64,000 nt of DNA from Marivirga harenae. Its GTDB lineage: Bacteria > Bacteroidota > Bacteroidia > Cytophagales > Cyclobacteriaceae. The position numbers and the translations under genes are program-made. The notes beneath the pieces are model-generated. The model did no database searches, had not been told where the DNA came from, and saw only the letters and a program-made list of their open reading frames with translations. Below, one piece after another: positions 15,932 to 25,662 of this stretch (the stretch's first letter is position 1; each line of letters begins with the position of its first letter). The DNA lies in the NCBI RefSeq assembly GCF_030534335.1, contig NZ_CP130565.1, positions 1,261,501 through 1,325,500 of the forward strand, in the 5' to 3' direction.

Positions 15932-18886
15932 TTACATCCTCTCGTAAAGTACCCTTAATTGATCTTGATATTCTATAGCTTGTTCATTCATTCCATATTG
16001 TCTCATAATTTGAACTATCTGACTTAAAATGGCAAAGCTAATTTGTCTTTCTCGGCCCATATATATTAATTCATTGTTCACAAGATACTGGAACTGTTCA
16101 AAGTTTTGCTCCCATAAAATATTGATTATTTCATTGGCTTTTTCTTCATTCCCAGTAGCCAAGTAAACTTGAATATAATCTAAGGCGGTCATATCAAAAG
16201 GTACAACCTCATTTGGAACCTTTTTAATAATAAAATCAACTACTTCAAGCGCTCTTTTTTCATCGCCTTCAGCCACCAATGATTTAGCCAAAGCCGTATA
16301 AACAGACCGATGATTTAAAAAGAAGTTTCTGTAATTTTCATTGTAATAAACATCAGGATCTGTTGTATTTGTGAAATGGAAATCGTTCATCAAATTATTG
16401 TACATCACCTCAGTATTCACAAATTCGGATTGCACATCATCTCTTTCTATCGGCAATAACCTATAAGTCAGTCCTTCTTGTACCACGTATTTACGAAGAT
16501 CCATTTTGATGCCATTCAAGGAGGTAGTATTGAAGTAAATTGGTCTTTCCCAATTATTTTCATTCATGATATCCAAAATCATAAGGTCCTTTTTCTCCAA
16601 CCCATTACCTTTCACATTCCACACCATTCTATCCACCATCATATTTGCCTTATCATCTGGGATTATTCCTAAACTTCTGACATGAGCAGAGTCCACCTTT
16701 AAGCTCAATTGCTTAGACGGCAACATATTATAGCTTCCCACAGATGTTGGCACCTCTAAACTTTTATTGTTGCTTCGGATTAAACTTAGATATCGGTCAA
16801 TTGGAATAGCTCCTTTAATTCCTGCATTTGCCATATAAGGTAAGAAATCATTCTTGCCTCCTTGTGCCACTTGCTCCTCACTAAGTGTTATTGGCAAAGG
16901 CTCAGAATCATAAGCATTTTGACGCATTTGATTAATGTACCAGTCTGTATTGAAGTAGCTCAATACAATAACCCGGACATCAGTCCTGAAACCTTCTACT
17001 TCTTGAACAAACCAAAGGGGGAAAGTATCATTATCACCGCCAGTAAACAAAATTGCATTTGGCTCACAGGAAGCTAAATAATTCCTAGCTGCATCAACTG
17101 AAAAATACCGGTCTGATCTGTCATGGTCATCCCAACCTTCAGAAGCCATAATGCCAGGAACGATCAAACAAACAACTCCGGCTACTGCGCCCGCAACTTT
17201 AGGGTTTTTGATAGCTCTTTCCAATAAAGATGCAACGGCCAATACTCCAAAGCCTATCCAAAAAGCAAAAGCATAATACGAACCGGCATAAATATAATCT
17301 CTTTCTCTAGGTTCAGTAGCCGGTGAATTCAGATAAAGAATTAGTGCAATTCCCGTTAAGAAAAAGAAAAGCCCTACTACACTGAATCCTTTTACATCTT
17401 TTCTATACTGAAAGAAAATTCCAATTAAACCTAAAATGAAAGGCAGCATATAGAAATTATTACGCGCCTTGTTTTCTTTCATGATATCAGGCATTTCGCT
17501 AGTATCCTGAAACATGGTTTTCCAACCCGCCCCTTCAATGTCACTTTCTCTGCCAGCAAAATTCCACATTAAATAACGGAAATACATATGTCCAAGCTGG
17601 TAGCGGAATAAAAATTTTATGTTATCTGCAAAATTTGGTTTTTCATTTTGACGTAAGCCCGTCCACCTTCTGTATTCCTCTGCATGGCCCGGTGCTCCAC
17701 TGTACATTCTAGGAAAAATAGTCGTCCTACTAGGGTCATGTTGTGTCGTGATTTTGTAATCCGTTACTTCATATTCTTCCTCTCCTTTGCTATAGACGGC
17801 ATCACCTCGGTCTTGCGAAACAACCTCTGCATCAAAATATTGTCCATGAACTAAAGGTCTTGACCCATATTGATCTCTATTTAAATAAGACAATAAGGTC
17901 ATTACATTTTCGGGATTATTTTGATCAATTGGAGGATTGTAGTTCGATCTGATTAATACTATAAAGTAAGACGAATAGCCAATCAAAATAAATGTAAACG
18001 CCAATAAGAAGGTATGAAGGGTAACTTTCTCGTTTTTTATAGCATAGTATATACCATAAGAAAGTCCGCCAATTAAAAGTAACGCAAAAATTAAAGCTCC
18101 AGAACCAAAAGGTAGTCCGATAGAATTAATAAAGAAAATCTCAAACTTACCAATTAAGTTAGGTACACCTAAAATAATAAACTGCCAAATCACGATCAGG
18201 ATAGCGCTACTGATAAGTAGTGCAAAAAAGATTCCCTTGAAGGTTACATTTTTATACTTTTTGAAATAGTAAATCAAACCTAAAGCAGGAAGCGCGACTA
18301 TGTTCAATAAGTGAACCCCGATGGAGATTCCAATGATATAGGCAATTAAAATTAGCCATCTATTTTCTGCAGACTCATCTTCAATTAAATCCCATTTCAA
18401 CATGGCCCAAAAAACTAAGGCAATTAAGAATGAAGACATGGCATAAACTTCTGCTTCTACAGCAGACCACCAAAAAGAATCCGAAAAAGTAAACGCTAAA
18501 CTTCCAATAGCACCTGCAGCAAAAATTTTGATCATTTGCCCAGTGTTGGCCTCGCCCACTTTTATCTTCATTATTTTATGGGATAATATATTTATGGACC
18601 AGTACATAAAAAGAATGGTAAACCCACTACTTAAAGCAGATACCAAGTTTACCGCAAAACCAACTGATTCCACATCACTGCTTGCAAACATGGAGAACAT
18701 TCTCCCAATCAAAAGAAACATTGGGGCACCAGCAGGATGCGGAACTTGTAATTTATAAGCACTGGCTATAAATTCTGCACAGTCCCAAAAGCTGGCAACC
18801 GGCTCTAAAGTGAAGATATAAACGGCAGAAGCGATTAAGAAAATAATCCAACCACTGATGTTGTTAATCTTTTGGTATGACATCAT
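15932..18886 (-). CDS. DUF2723 membrane protein, probable O-mannosyltransferase-like (GT117)
   Basis: A polytopic protein of about 984 aa. The open frame reaches 18943, but the double ATG at 18886/18883 begins the conserved start (MSYQKINN, then a first membrane helix), so 18886 is chosen. The DUF2723 signature is SFWDCAEFIASAYKLQVPHP followed by AGAPMFLLIGRMF, with the catalytic-type Asp-Glu pair near the first periplasmic loop as in GT-C glycosyltransferases. About a dozen membrane segments are followed by a soluble C-terminal region with TPR-like helices (residues about 870-980). The human homologue TMEM260 is a protein O-mannosyltransferase, so glycosylation of exported proteins is plausible. 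It has its own terminator. Confidence 0.88.
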   Translation of the reverse strand: MMSYQKINNISGWIIFLIASAVYIFTLEPVASFWDCAEFIASAYKLQVPHPAGAPMFLLIGRMFSMFASSDVESVGFAVNLVSALSSGFTILFMYWSINILSHKIMKIKVGEANTGQMIKIFAAGAIGSLAFTFSDSFWWSAVEAEVYAMSSFLIALVFWAMLKWDLIEDESAENRWLILIAYIIGISIGVHLLNIVALPALGLIYYFKKYKNVTFKGIFFALLISSAILIVIWQFIILGVPNLIGKFEIFFINSIGLPFGSGALIFALLLIGGLSYGIYYAIKNEKVTLHTFLLAFTFILIGYSSYFIVLIRSNYNPPIDQNNPENVMTLLSYLNRDQYGSRPLVHGQYFDAEVVSQDRGDAVYSKGEEEYEVTDYKITTQHDPSRTTIFPRMYSGAPGHAEEYRRWTGLRQNEKPNFADNIKFLFRYQLGHMYFRYLMWNFAGRESDIEGAGWKTMFQDTSEMPDIMKENKARNNFYMLPFILGLIGIFFQYRKDVKGFSVVGLFFFLTGIALILYLNSPATEPRERDYIYAGSYYAFAFWIGFGVLAVASLLERAIKNPKVAGAVAGVVCLIVPGIMASEGWDDHDRSDRYFSVDAARNYLASCEPNAILFTGGDNDTFPLWFVQEVEGFRTDVRVIVLSYFNTDWYINQMRQNAYDSEPLPITLSEEQVAQGGKNDFLPYMANAGIKGAIPIDRYLSLIRSNNKSLEVPTSVGSYNMLPSKQLSLKVDSAHVRSLGIIPDDKANMMVDRMVWNVKGNGLEKKDLMILDIMNENNWERPIYFNTTSLNGIKMDLRKYVVQEGLTYRLLPIERDDVQSEFVNTEVMYNNLMNDFHFTNTTDPDVYYNENYRNFFLNHRSVYTALAKSLVAEGDEKRALEVVDFIIKKVPNEVVPFDMTALDYIQVYLATGNEEKANEIINILWEQNFEQFQYLVNNELIYMGRERQISFAILSQIVQIMRQYGMNEQAIEYQDQLRVLYERM

Positions 18887-19074
18887 AAATAATTGATTTT
18901 TTATAGTAGAGGCGAAAATAAGAAATTTCATTCTATCGGGCATTAGAACGTAGCAATTAATTCAGAATTGCGGTCTTTAATGTTTTTAATTAACATTTTT
19001 AAGAAGCTTTAAGCCGGCTATTATTCTTAAGAATCCCTATATTAGTAAATAGAGACCTTTTAAAATAAAAGACA

Positions 19075-19338
19075 ATGACTGGTGGAATTGGATTTAGTAG
19101 GCAGGCTAGTGACTCATTTAAGCAAAACCGTGCTTTAAGAAATAAGCGAAAATCAATGAATAGCAACCCTTATTCTTCACAGAAGATGGGAGTAAAAAGG
19201 AGTCGTGGTAATTTTGACTTCAATGAAATTCAAAACTTCCGATCCAAAAGAAAAAGAAAGTCTCGGCTTATAAGCATTATTGTTATGCTCGTTTTCTTAA
19301 TGGTTGTCTCCGTTTTGATGGCTTTGATAATGACTTAA
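19075..19338 (+). CDS. Small basic single-pass membrane protein
   Basis: An 87-aa protein with a strongly basic N-terminal two-thirds (about residues 1-63, many Lys/Arg/Ser/Asn, no acidic run) and a single C-terminal hydrophobic helix (LISIIVMLVFLMVVSVLMAL). This tail-anchored layout suggests a cytosolic basic domain at the inner membrane, perhaps contacting nucleic acid or acidic lipids. I do not recognise a named family. Its stop codon overlaps that of the convergent esterase gene by three bases. Confidence 0.7.
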   Translation: MTGGIGFSRQASDSFKQNRALRNKRKSMNSNPYSSQKMGVKRSRGNFDFNEIQNFRSKRKRKSRLISIIVMLVFLMVVSVLMALIMT

Positions 19339-20018
19339 ATCAAAGGCTCCAAATACTTCCAAATCGTTTTGGCTACAATTTTATGGCCTTCAGGTGTTGG
19401 GTGAATTCCATCTGGCTGGTTTAAATCTGCTTCTCCACCTACATCTTTCAATAGAAAAGGAATAAGGTTCACCTCTTTATCTTCAGCTATTTTAGGAAAT
19501 ACCTTTTGAAACTCTTCTGCATAGGCTTGTCCCATATTGGGTGGAACCATCATGCCAGCCAGCAAAACCTTTATTTCAGGGTGAATTGCTCTTACTTTAT
19601 CAATTATCGCACGAAGGTTTTTATTCGTTTCCTCAGGTTTAATTCCTCTTAAGCCATCATTTCCACCTAATTCCAAAACGAATATTTCGACTGGCTGACG
19701 TTTTACAACCCACTCCACACGGGATAGGCCACTGGCAGTGGTTTCCCCACTTACTCCAGCATTGATAATATTATAGTCATAATCCAAAGAATCCAACCTT
19801 TTCTGGATTAAACCTGGAAAAGCTTCTTCAGCCTCTACTCCATATCCTGCTGTCAAACTATTTCCAAAGAAAATGATAGTATTCTTTTGGATCTCTTTTT
19901 GAACTTCCGCTTTTTGTTCAAGAGTTTCAGATTTCTTTTCTGACTTTTTATTGTTGGGTCCACATGCTGTGAGCACTAAAATAAATATAGTAATGATTGA
20001 ATTGAAATATATTTTCAT
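19335..20018 (-). CDS. GDSL/SGNH arylesterase-like lipoprotein (TesA type)
   Basis: A 227-aa lipoprotein (signal MKIYFNSIITIFILVLTAC, Cys19) with an SGNH-hydrolase domain. Block I is FFGNSLTAGYG with nucleophile Ser54, block II contains the glycine of NAGVSGET (Gly91), block III is LELGGND (Asn120) and block V is QPDGIHPTPEGH with Asp203 and His206. This is the arrangement of E. coli TesA-like multifunctional arylesterase/lysophospholipases. The enzyme should act in the periplasm on ester or thioester substrates, but the physiological substrate is not evident. It is divergent from the SMP-30 gene that starts about 70 bp away. Confidence 0.92.
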   Translation of the reverse strand: MKIYFNSIITIFILVLTACGPNNKKSEKKSETLEQKAEVQKEIQKNTIIFFGNSLTAGYGVEAEEAFPGLIQKRLDSLDYDYNIINAGVSGETTASGLSRVEWVVKRQPVEIFVLELGGNDGLRGIKPEETNKNLRAIIDKVRAIHPEIKVLLAGMMVPPNMGQAYAEEFQKVFPKIAEDKEVNLIPFLLKDVGGEADLNQPDGIHPTPEGHKIVAKTIWKYLEPLI

Positions 20019-20084
20019 CTGCTTATTGTATTGAATTCTTATTGCTTTCTTTTAAAAGTATTAAATTACGCAAATTGTTACAAA

Positions 20085-20975
20085 ATGATGGATTATATGA
20101 AAATTCCTCTCTTATTAATTTTCGTGTTTTTAACTATTTCTTGTAATCAGCAATCAAAAAAAACCATTTCTGATGATGCAGAAATCAAGAAAGTATCTGA
20201 TGGCTTTAGTTTTACCGAGGGCCCGACATCAGATAAAGTTGGAAATCTTTATTTTACCGACCAACCGAATAATCGGATTTATAAATATGACATCGCTGGA
20301 AACTTGAGCATATTTTCTGATCGTTCCGGGAGATCCAATGGTTTGTATATTGATGATAAACAAAACCTTTGGGCTTGTGCCGATGGAAAAAATCAACTGT
20401 GGAAATATTCTTTGGATGGTGAAAAGGAAATAGTTTTAAACCCTTCCGGTGAAGTCAATTTCAATGGCCCCAATGATGTTTGGGTGCATCAAAATGGAAA
20501 CCTATATTTTACGGATCCAATTTACCAAAGACCCTATTGGGTAAACGAACATGATACGGTTGGACCGCAATCCATTTTTCTATTGAAAAATGGAAATCCT
20601 ATTTTATTGGATTCCACCTTAATGCAAGCCAATGGAGTGGTCGGAAATTCCAAAGAAAATTTATTGTTTGTGGCTGATATTGGAGCCCATAAAACCTATC
20701 GCTACAAAATCAATATTGAAGGCGAACTGGAAAGTAAAACGCTTTTTATTGAAAAAGGCTCTGATGGCATGACTTTAGACGCTAACGGTAATTTATATCT
20801 GACAGGCGAGGGGATCGATATTTATGATAGAGATGGTCATTTTCTTCAACACATTGACATCCCTGAAAAATGGACGGCCAATGTGTGTTTTGGAGGTGAA
20901 AATTTTGAGTATTTATTTATTACAGCATCGAAATCATTGTATCGCGTTAAAACTAATGTCAACTCCGTTCGTTGA
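20085..20975 (+). CDS. SMP-30/gluconolactonase-like lipoprotein
   Basis: A six-bladed beta-propeller of the SMP-30/gluconolactonase/LRE family, recognised by FTEGPTSDKVGNLYFTDQP, FNGPNDVWVHQNGNLYFTDP and DGMTLDANGNLYLTG. The open frame begins at 20031, but three ATGs (20085, 20088, 20097) lie directly ahead of the lipoprotein signal IPLLLIFVFLTISC, so one of these is the true start. Family members hydrolyse sugar lactones with a single divalent metal; the glutamate of the EGP motif and the Asn of PND are present. It heads a run of four plus-strand envelope genes. Confidence 0.87.
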   Translation: MMDYMKIPLLLIFVFLTISCNQQSKKTISDDAEIKKVSDGFSFTEGPTSDKVGNLYFTDQPNNRIYKYDIAGNLSIFSDRSGRSNGLYIDDKQNLWACADGKNQLWKYSLDGEKEIVLNPSGEVNFNGPNDVWVHQNGNLYFTDPIYQRPYWVNEHDTVGPQSIFLLKNGNPILLDSTLMQANGVVGNSKENLLFVADIGAHKTYRYKINIEGELESKTLFIEKGSDGMTLDANGNLYLTGEGIDIYDRDGHFLQHIDIPEKWTANVCFGGENFEYLFITASKSLYRVKTNVNSVR

Positions 20976-20981
20976 AAAACA

Positions 20982-21012
20982 CTTGCAAATAGCTGCCCTA
21001 CTTATATTTTTG
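20982..21012 (+). promoter_or_regulatory. Promoter ahead of the DUF2490 gene, with an inverted repeat
   Basis: CTTG (20982-20985), a 19-bp spacer and TATTTTTG (21005-21012) closely match the Bacteroidota consensus. The two elements lie within an inverted repeat, ACTTGCAAA (20981-20989) and TTTGCAAGT (21010-21018), which could be an operator or the terminator of the preceding gene. Start of transcription would be near 21018. Confidence 0.45.
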
Positions 21013-21042
21013 CAAGTACTTTAACTTTTCAAATTGAATAGT

Positions 21043-21726
21043 ATGATTTTTAGAATTGTCACTGTAGTGCTTTTTATGTCTTCTTTTTCAACAGTTTTCG
21101 CTCAAGATGATCCTGATTTAGGAGCATGGTATATGTATTTCGGAGGCTTTGAATTTGAAGATAGCCAGTTTGGAATTCATGCAGAAGCTCAATACAGAAA
21201 TCATAATTTCATTGGTGATTTAGAGCAATTACTATTGAGAACTGGCGTCCGCTATCATCTGAAGGATGGTTCAGCCACTTTCACTTTTGGTTATGGAAAT
21301 ATTACCACTCAAGCTGTAGGTGAACCGAATAACCCAGTGGCTGAAAACAGAATATATCAAGAGGCCTTGTTGAAGCAAAATGTTTCTTTAGCATCACTGA
21401 ATCACCGTTTTCGATATGAACAACGCTTTGTAGAAGGACAAGATTTCAGAACCAGGTTTCGTTATGCTTTATTTATCAATATACCGCTGACCTCTAAAAA
21501 ATTTGCTCCCGGTGGGTTTTACATTCCTATTTATAATGAGGTATTTATCAATGGAGAAAAAATGGAAAACATTGAATATTTTGATAGAAACAGACTTTAT
21601 GGGGGGTTGGGCTATGTTTGGAAAGACAATACAAGAGTGCAATTAGGAATTATGGAGCAGACCCTGAACTTTGGTTTTAGCAAAACTCAATTGCAGTTTT
21701 CTCTGCATCATAATTTTCAATTATAA
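21043..21726 (+). CDS. DUF2490 outer-membrane-type protein
   Basis: A TTG at 21034 opens the frame, but the ATG at 21043 gives a clean signal peptide (MIFRIVTVVLFMSSFSTVFAQ). The mature 207 residues are rich in alternating aromatic strands (LGAWYMYFGGFEF, IHAEAQYRNHNF, LLLRTGVRYHL, YGGLGYVWKD, TQLQFSLHHNFQL) ending in an aromatic/Leu C-terminus, as expected for a small outer-membrane beta-barrel. It matches the DUF2490 pattern common in Bacteroidota. Function unknown. A promoter lies directly upstream, and a lipoprotein gene follows after 22 bp. Confidence 0.8.
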   Translation: MIFRIVTVVLFMSSFSTVFAQDDPDLGAWYMYFGGFEFEDSQFGIHAEAQYRNHNFIGDLEQLLLRTGVRYHLKDGSATFTFGYGNITTQAVGEPNNPVAENRIYQEALLKQNVSLASLNHRFRYEQRFVEGQDFRTRFRYALFINIPLTSKKFAPGGFYIPIYNEVFINGEKMENIEYFDRNRLYGGLGYVWKDNTRVQLGIMEQTLNFGFSKTQLQFSLHHNFQL

Positions 21727-21748
21727 ATAAATTCAAAGAACCATAAAA

Positions 21749-22411
21749 ATGAAGAGCTCAACCTTATCATTTCTCATCCTTACCATTCTATTTCTTACTT
21801 CCTGTAAATCTGCTCAGCAACGAAAAATCGATGCCGAAGAAAAATATGGATATCTTCCAGATGAAGTGAGAAACCTAGAAACCATCAAAGCTTATGCATC
21901 AGAATGGGGTATTCCACAAGAGTCACTTTACATAATGGATACTAAAAATTATAGTGATGAGATATATAGTTACGAAAGTGACAATAAAAGACTCACCCAT
22001 GATTTATACCAATGGCATCAATTAATGGTTTTTGATCAATCTGATAGTCTATTGTCATATCAACTAAACTGCACAACAAAAAGAGTAGATAATAATTGGA
22101 AATGGAATTATGAAGGTACGTTTGATCAATATCCTCCTAAAGATAAATCGGTTAAGAAATATCAGAGAGAACTAAGGTTGTCAAATGTTTCTCCCTATTT
22201 TAAAGACTTATCAGGCAAGCCTTTCAGTGAAAAGATCAGTGAAGATACTGAATTATTCATTATTGTTTATTGGACTATTTATAATGGAAGGCAGTCCAAA
22301 AACTTAATTGAAGAAGTATTAAACTATAGAAGAATGCAGGCGGACAAAAAAATTGAACTCGTTTTCTTGAATCAACCGTCTGTCTTCATTGAAAACGAAA
22401 TGATTCATTAA
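21749..22411 (+). CDS. Hypothetical lipoprotein
   Basis: A 220-aa protein with a lipoprotein signal (MKSSTLSFLILTILFLTSC, Cys19) and an otherwise unrecognised mature part. Notable are a run IKAYASEWGIPQESLYIMD and a predicted strand TELFIIVYWTIYNG; the pattern is reminiscent of a thioredoxin-like fold, but no CxxC is present and this is weak. It follows the DUF2490 gene closely and may share its transcript, so an envelope function is likely. Confidence 0.7.
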   Translation: MKSSTLSFLILTILFLTSCKSAQQRKIDAEEKYGYLPDEVRNLETIKAYASEWGIPQESLYIMDTKNYSDEIYSYESDNKRLTHDLYQWHQLMVFDQSDSLLSYQLNCTTKRVDNNWKWNYEGTFDQYPPKDKSVKKYQRELRLSNVSPYFKDLSGKPFSEKISEDTELFIIVYWTIYNGRQSKNLIEEVLNYRRMQADKKIELVFLNQPSVFIENEMIH

Positions 22412-22604
22412 TTTTTTGTTTATTTAATCCTATACTTTGTCTAATACTGAGATTCATTAGGCCTGTATGCTTTTCAGTTATTGCACAGCGTAACATACCG
22501 TCTATCTATTTAAATTTGGATTGATGTAATTCCGGCATCCTGTTCTTCAAAAATGTGTTAACATTGGGTGTCAGGTTAATAATTCTATAAAGTAGCCATA
22601 CAGG

Positions 22605-25079
22605 ATGTATAAAAAATTATCTGTTATCTTCATTTTTCTAGTTTTCTCAAGTGTAACTATTTCAGCAAAAGAAAAAGAAAAAAAAGCTTTCCGGGAAATG
22701 GAGACCCAATTTGTGGAAAAACTTACACCCTCCATTGATGGTGATTTAGAGGATGCTTTTTGGCAAGATATCACAGAAACTGAAGCCAATTTCATCACAT
22801 TTGTGCCAGAAAATGGAGCTAAATCAGATCAAAAAACTTATATCAAAACCGCTTATACTGATTTCGGAATTTACATTTCTGCCAGAATGGTAGATACTAG
22901 TGGTGAGCCAATCAGACAAGAACTGGGAATTAGAGATGATGACAATAGAAATGCCGATCAATTTGGTGTCATTTTAGATACATACCAGAACGGACAAAAC
23001 GCATTTTACCTAAAAGTTAGCGCAGCTGGTGTTCAAACTGATATATTTATCAATAGAGGTCGAAGTGATTACAATTGGGATGCTGTTTGGAAAAGCGAAG
23101 CAAAACTAACGCAAGACGGTTGGCAAGTTGAAATGGAAATTCCATATTCTGCTATTCGTTTTCCAAAAAATCAAAATCAAGACTGGAATGTTAATTTCAT
23201 GCGTAAAATCCAAAGCAAGAACGAAACTTCCTATTGGAATTATGTGGACAATTCTGTTGATGGATTAGTGAATCAATCAGGTGTTTTAAAAGGTTTGAAG
23301 GGAATAAAACCTCCATTAAGATTATCGGTTTCTCCATACATCACTGCCTATTACAATAAAAGAGGTGCTGAAAGCGGTATGGACATTACAGGCGGTATGG
23401 ATTTAAAATATGGTTTAACCGAAAGTTTTACCTTAGATATGACTTTGATCCCAGATTTTGGCCAAACTGTTTCTGATAATCTAGTTTACAACCTCGGTCC
23501 TTTTGAAGTTCAATATGCGGAAAACAGAGCCTTTTTTACAGAAGGTACTGAGCTGTTTAATAAAGGGGGCTTGTTCTATTCTCGTAGAGTTGGACAGTCA
23601 TTCGGTTCCGTAGATCTGCAAGCTTCGGATTCCCTTATCAATAGACCTTCCGAAGCACCATTGTTAAATGCTTCAAAAATTACTGGCAGAACAAAAAGTG
23701 GATTAGGAATTGGCTTTTTCAATGCGGTCACCAATAGAACATTTGCTGAAGTCTACGATAAAGAGAGCAAAGGCAAAAGATTGGAGCAAGTTGATGACCT
23801 TACGAATTTCAATGTTATGGTAGTCGATCAAAGCTTGAAAAACAATAGCAACATCAGTTTGATTAACACAAACGTTCAGCGTTTTGATGGAGGTCAAAAT
23901 GCTAATGTAATCGGTTCAGATTTTAGATTAAGAGATAAAAGCAACACTTACCAAATTGAAGGTTTTGGAGCCTACAATAACATACAAAATCCCGAAGGAT
24001 TTGTAGAAGATGGTTACAAGTACAATGCATCCTTTGCAAAAATAAGTGGTAAATATCAGTTTGAAGTCGGGAGAAATGTTGAAAGTGATAGCTACAATCC
24101 TAATGATATGGGATTTTTACGAAACCCCAACGAGATATCTCATTTTGCTTCAATCGGCTATAATCAATTTCAACCCACTCCACTTTTTAATCAATATAGA
24201 ATATGGGCCGGAGCTGATTACAGTGAACTATATGAGCCCAAGTTATATCAAAATTTCTCTCTTTGGAATCAATGGTGGGCCCAGACAAAGGATTTTCAGA
24301 CTTTTTCTGTGAATTTGAATTACCGTCCCGCTAAATCATTTGATTATTTTGAGCCTCGGGTACAGGGTGCCAAATATTTCAGGACCTGGAATTATAGTAC
24401 CAACTTCCGGTATTCATCTGACAGTAGAAAGGCGCTTATGAGTAATATTTCTGTCGGTGTTTGGAATGCTCCAGATAGAGATCAGTTTGACTATTGGGTG
24501 AACATTTCTCCTCGATATCGATTAAATGATCAGTTTTCTGTTGATTACGGTTTTAATTTCAACAAACAGTTTAGTTCTATCGGGTTTGCTGAGCATTTCA
24601 CAAATGATGAAGGAACTGTATCGCAAGTTATCTTTGGAGAAAGGGATATTGATGTGATGTCCAATGTTTTGGGAATCAACTATACTATCAACAATAAAAT
24701 GGGGTTCAATTTCCGATTACGACATTATTGGAATAAAGTAGATTACTTTAATTACTTTAACTTAAATGCCCAAGGAGACATTGAGCCTATCGCCTATTCA
24801 GGGAAAGATTTGACTTCTGATAATTACGAAAAGCATGACACAAACTTTAATGTCTTCAATATTGACGCTGTTTATTCCTGGCAAATTGCCCCTGGCAGTT
24901 TTGTAAATGTCGTATGGAAGGATGCCGTTCAAGAAGTAAACCAAAGTGTGGATATGAATTTTTCAGATAATTTCAGAAACGTACTATCTACCATGCACCA
25001 GCAAAACTTGAGTGTTAGATTAATATACTTTTTAGATTATACACAAATTAAAAGGGATTTAGCACTAAACAGAAGTTAA
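22605..25079 (+). CDS. DUF5916 protein with N-terminal CBM9-like domain, outer-membrane barrel
   Basis: An 824-aa exported protein with signal peptide MYKKLSVIFIFLVFSSVTISA. Residues about 30-220 form a carbohydrate-binding family 9-like domain (IDGDLEDAFWQDI, WQVEMEIPYSAIRFP). The rest matches DUF5916, many beta strands ending in an aromatic C-terminal strand-like segment, consistent with a large outer-membrane barrel. Such proteins are widespread in Bacteroidota and often poorly characterised; binding of a glycan or peptide at the surface is an inference. A gap of about 190 bp precedes it and shows no ORF. Confidence 0.85.
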   Translation: MYKKLSVIFIFLVFSSVTISAKEKEKKAFREMETQFVEKLTPSIDGDLEDAFWQDITETEANFITFVPENGAKSDQKTYIKTAYTDFGIYISARMVDTSGEPIRQELGIRDDDNRNADQFGVILDTYQNGQNAFYLKVSAAGVQTDIFINRGRSDYNWDAVWKSEAKLTQDGWQVEMEIPYSAIRFPKNQNQDWNVNFMRKIQSKNETSYWNYVDNSVDGLVNQSGVLKGLKGIKPPLRLSVSPYITAYYNKRGAESGMDITGGMDLKYGLTESFTLDMTLIPDFGQTVSDNLVYNLGPFEVQYAENRAFFTEGTELFNKGGLFYSRRVGQSFGSVDLQASDSLINRPSEAPLLNASKITGRTKSGLGIGFFNAVTNRTFAEVYDKESKGKRLEQVDDLTNFNVMVVDQSLKNNSNISLINTNVQRFDGGQNANVIGSDFRLRDKSNTYQIEGFGAYNNIQNPEGFVEDGYKYNASFAKISGKYQFEVGRNVESDSYNPNDMGFLRNPNEISHFASIGYNQFQPTPLFNQYRIWAGADYSELYEPKLYQNFSLWNQWWAQTKDFQTFSVNLNYRPAKSFDYFEPRVQGAKYFRTWNYSTNFRYSSDSRKALMSNISVGVWNAPDRDQFDYWVNISPRYRLNDQFSVDYGFNFNKQFSSIGFAEHFTNDEGTVSQVIFGERDIDVMSNVLGINYTINNKMGFNFRLRHYWNKVDYFNYFNLNAQGDIEPIAYSGKDLTSDNYEKHDTNFNVFNIDAVYSWQIAPGSFVNVVWKDAVQEVNQSVDMNFSDNFRNVLSTMHQQNLSVRLIYFLDYTQIKRDLALNRS

Positions 25080-25295
25080 TCTGTTAGCTCATCTTTCATT
25101 AGAGCCTGATTCAATATTTACTTAACGACAAGATTGATGTTCTGCGATTTTCTTAGAAGGCTTTTCCCAGAAAAGAATAAGCAAAAAACGGAATGTATTT
25201 TAACTCCGACTGTCAATGATTCCTGTAAAGAAAATCAATCATAAACTGTCAGATGCTGCGCATTATTATTTAAGTGACCGACCCGTAAATAATAC

Positions 25296-25532
25296 TTAGC
25301 TTTCAATTTCCTCATAACCTACCCTTAAAAGTACATAAGCCAAAGTACCAGAAAGAGCCATAAGAAATATCACCATTGCAAAAACTCCCCATGTGTTTTC
25401 AGCTCCTTGAAATAATGTTTTGTATGCCATAACCAATAATGCTACCAAGCATATTACTGTGGTGATTAAGCTGCCAATACCGAAATAAATGGCTAGTCCT
25501 CCATTTACTCTTTTTTGCAATCTTCTAGACAT
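25296..25532 (-). CDS. Small two-helix membrane protein
   Basis: A 78-aa protein with basic start MSRRLQKRVNGG and two hydrophobic helices (AIYFGIGSLITTVICLVALLVMAY and WGVFAMVIFLMALSGTLAYVLL). It sits downstream of the membrane J-protein gene with a 130-bp gap and may or may not be on the same transcript. No named family recognised. The 216 bp downstream, up to the end of the DUF5916 gene, shows nothing further. Confidence 0.7.
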   Translation of the reverse strand: MSRRLQKRVNGGLAIYFGIGSLITTVICLVALLVMAYKTLFQGAENTWGVFAMVIFLMALSGTLAYVLLRVGYEEIES

Positions 25533-25662
25533 AATATTTCCCTTTAAAAAAAGGTTATGCTAATCTGCATTAAATAACCAAAAACCATAAATGCATCCAA
25601 TCCTAAACGCAAATCACAGTTTCTTACTTTATAAAAGTATAAATATTGTGATAAAAATATTA

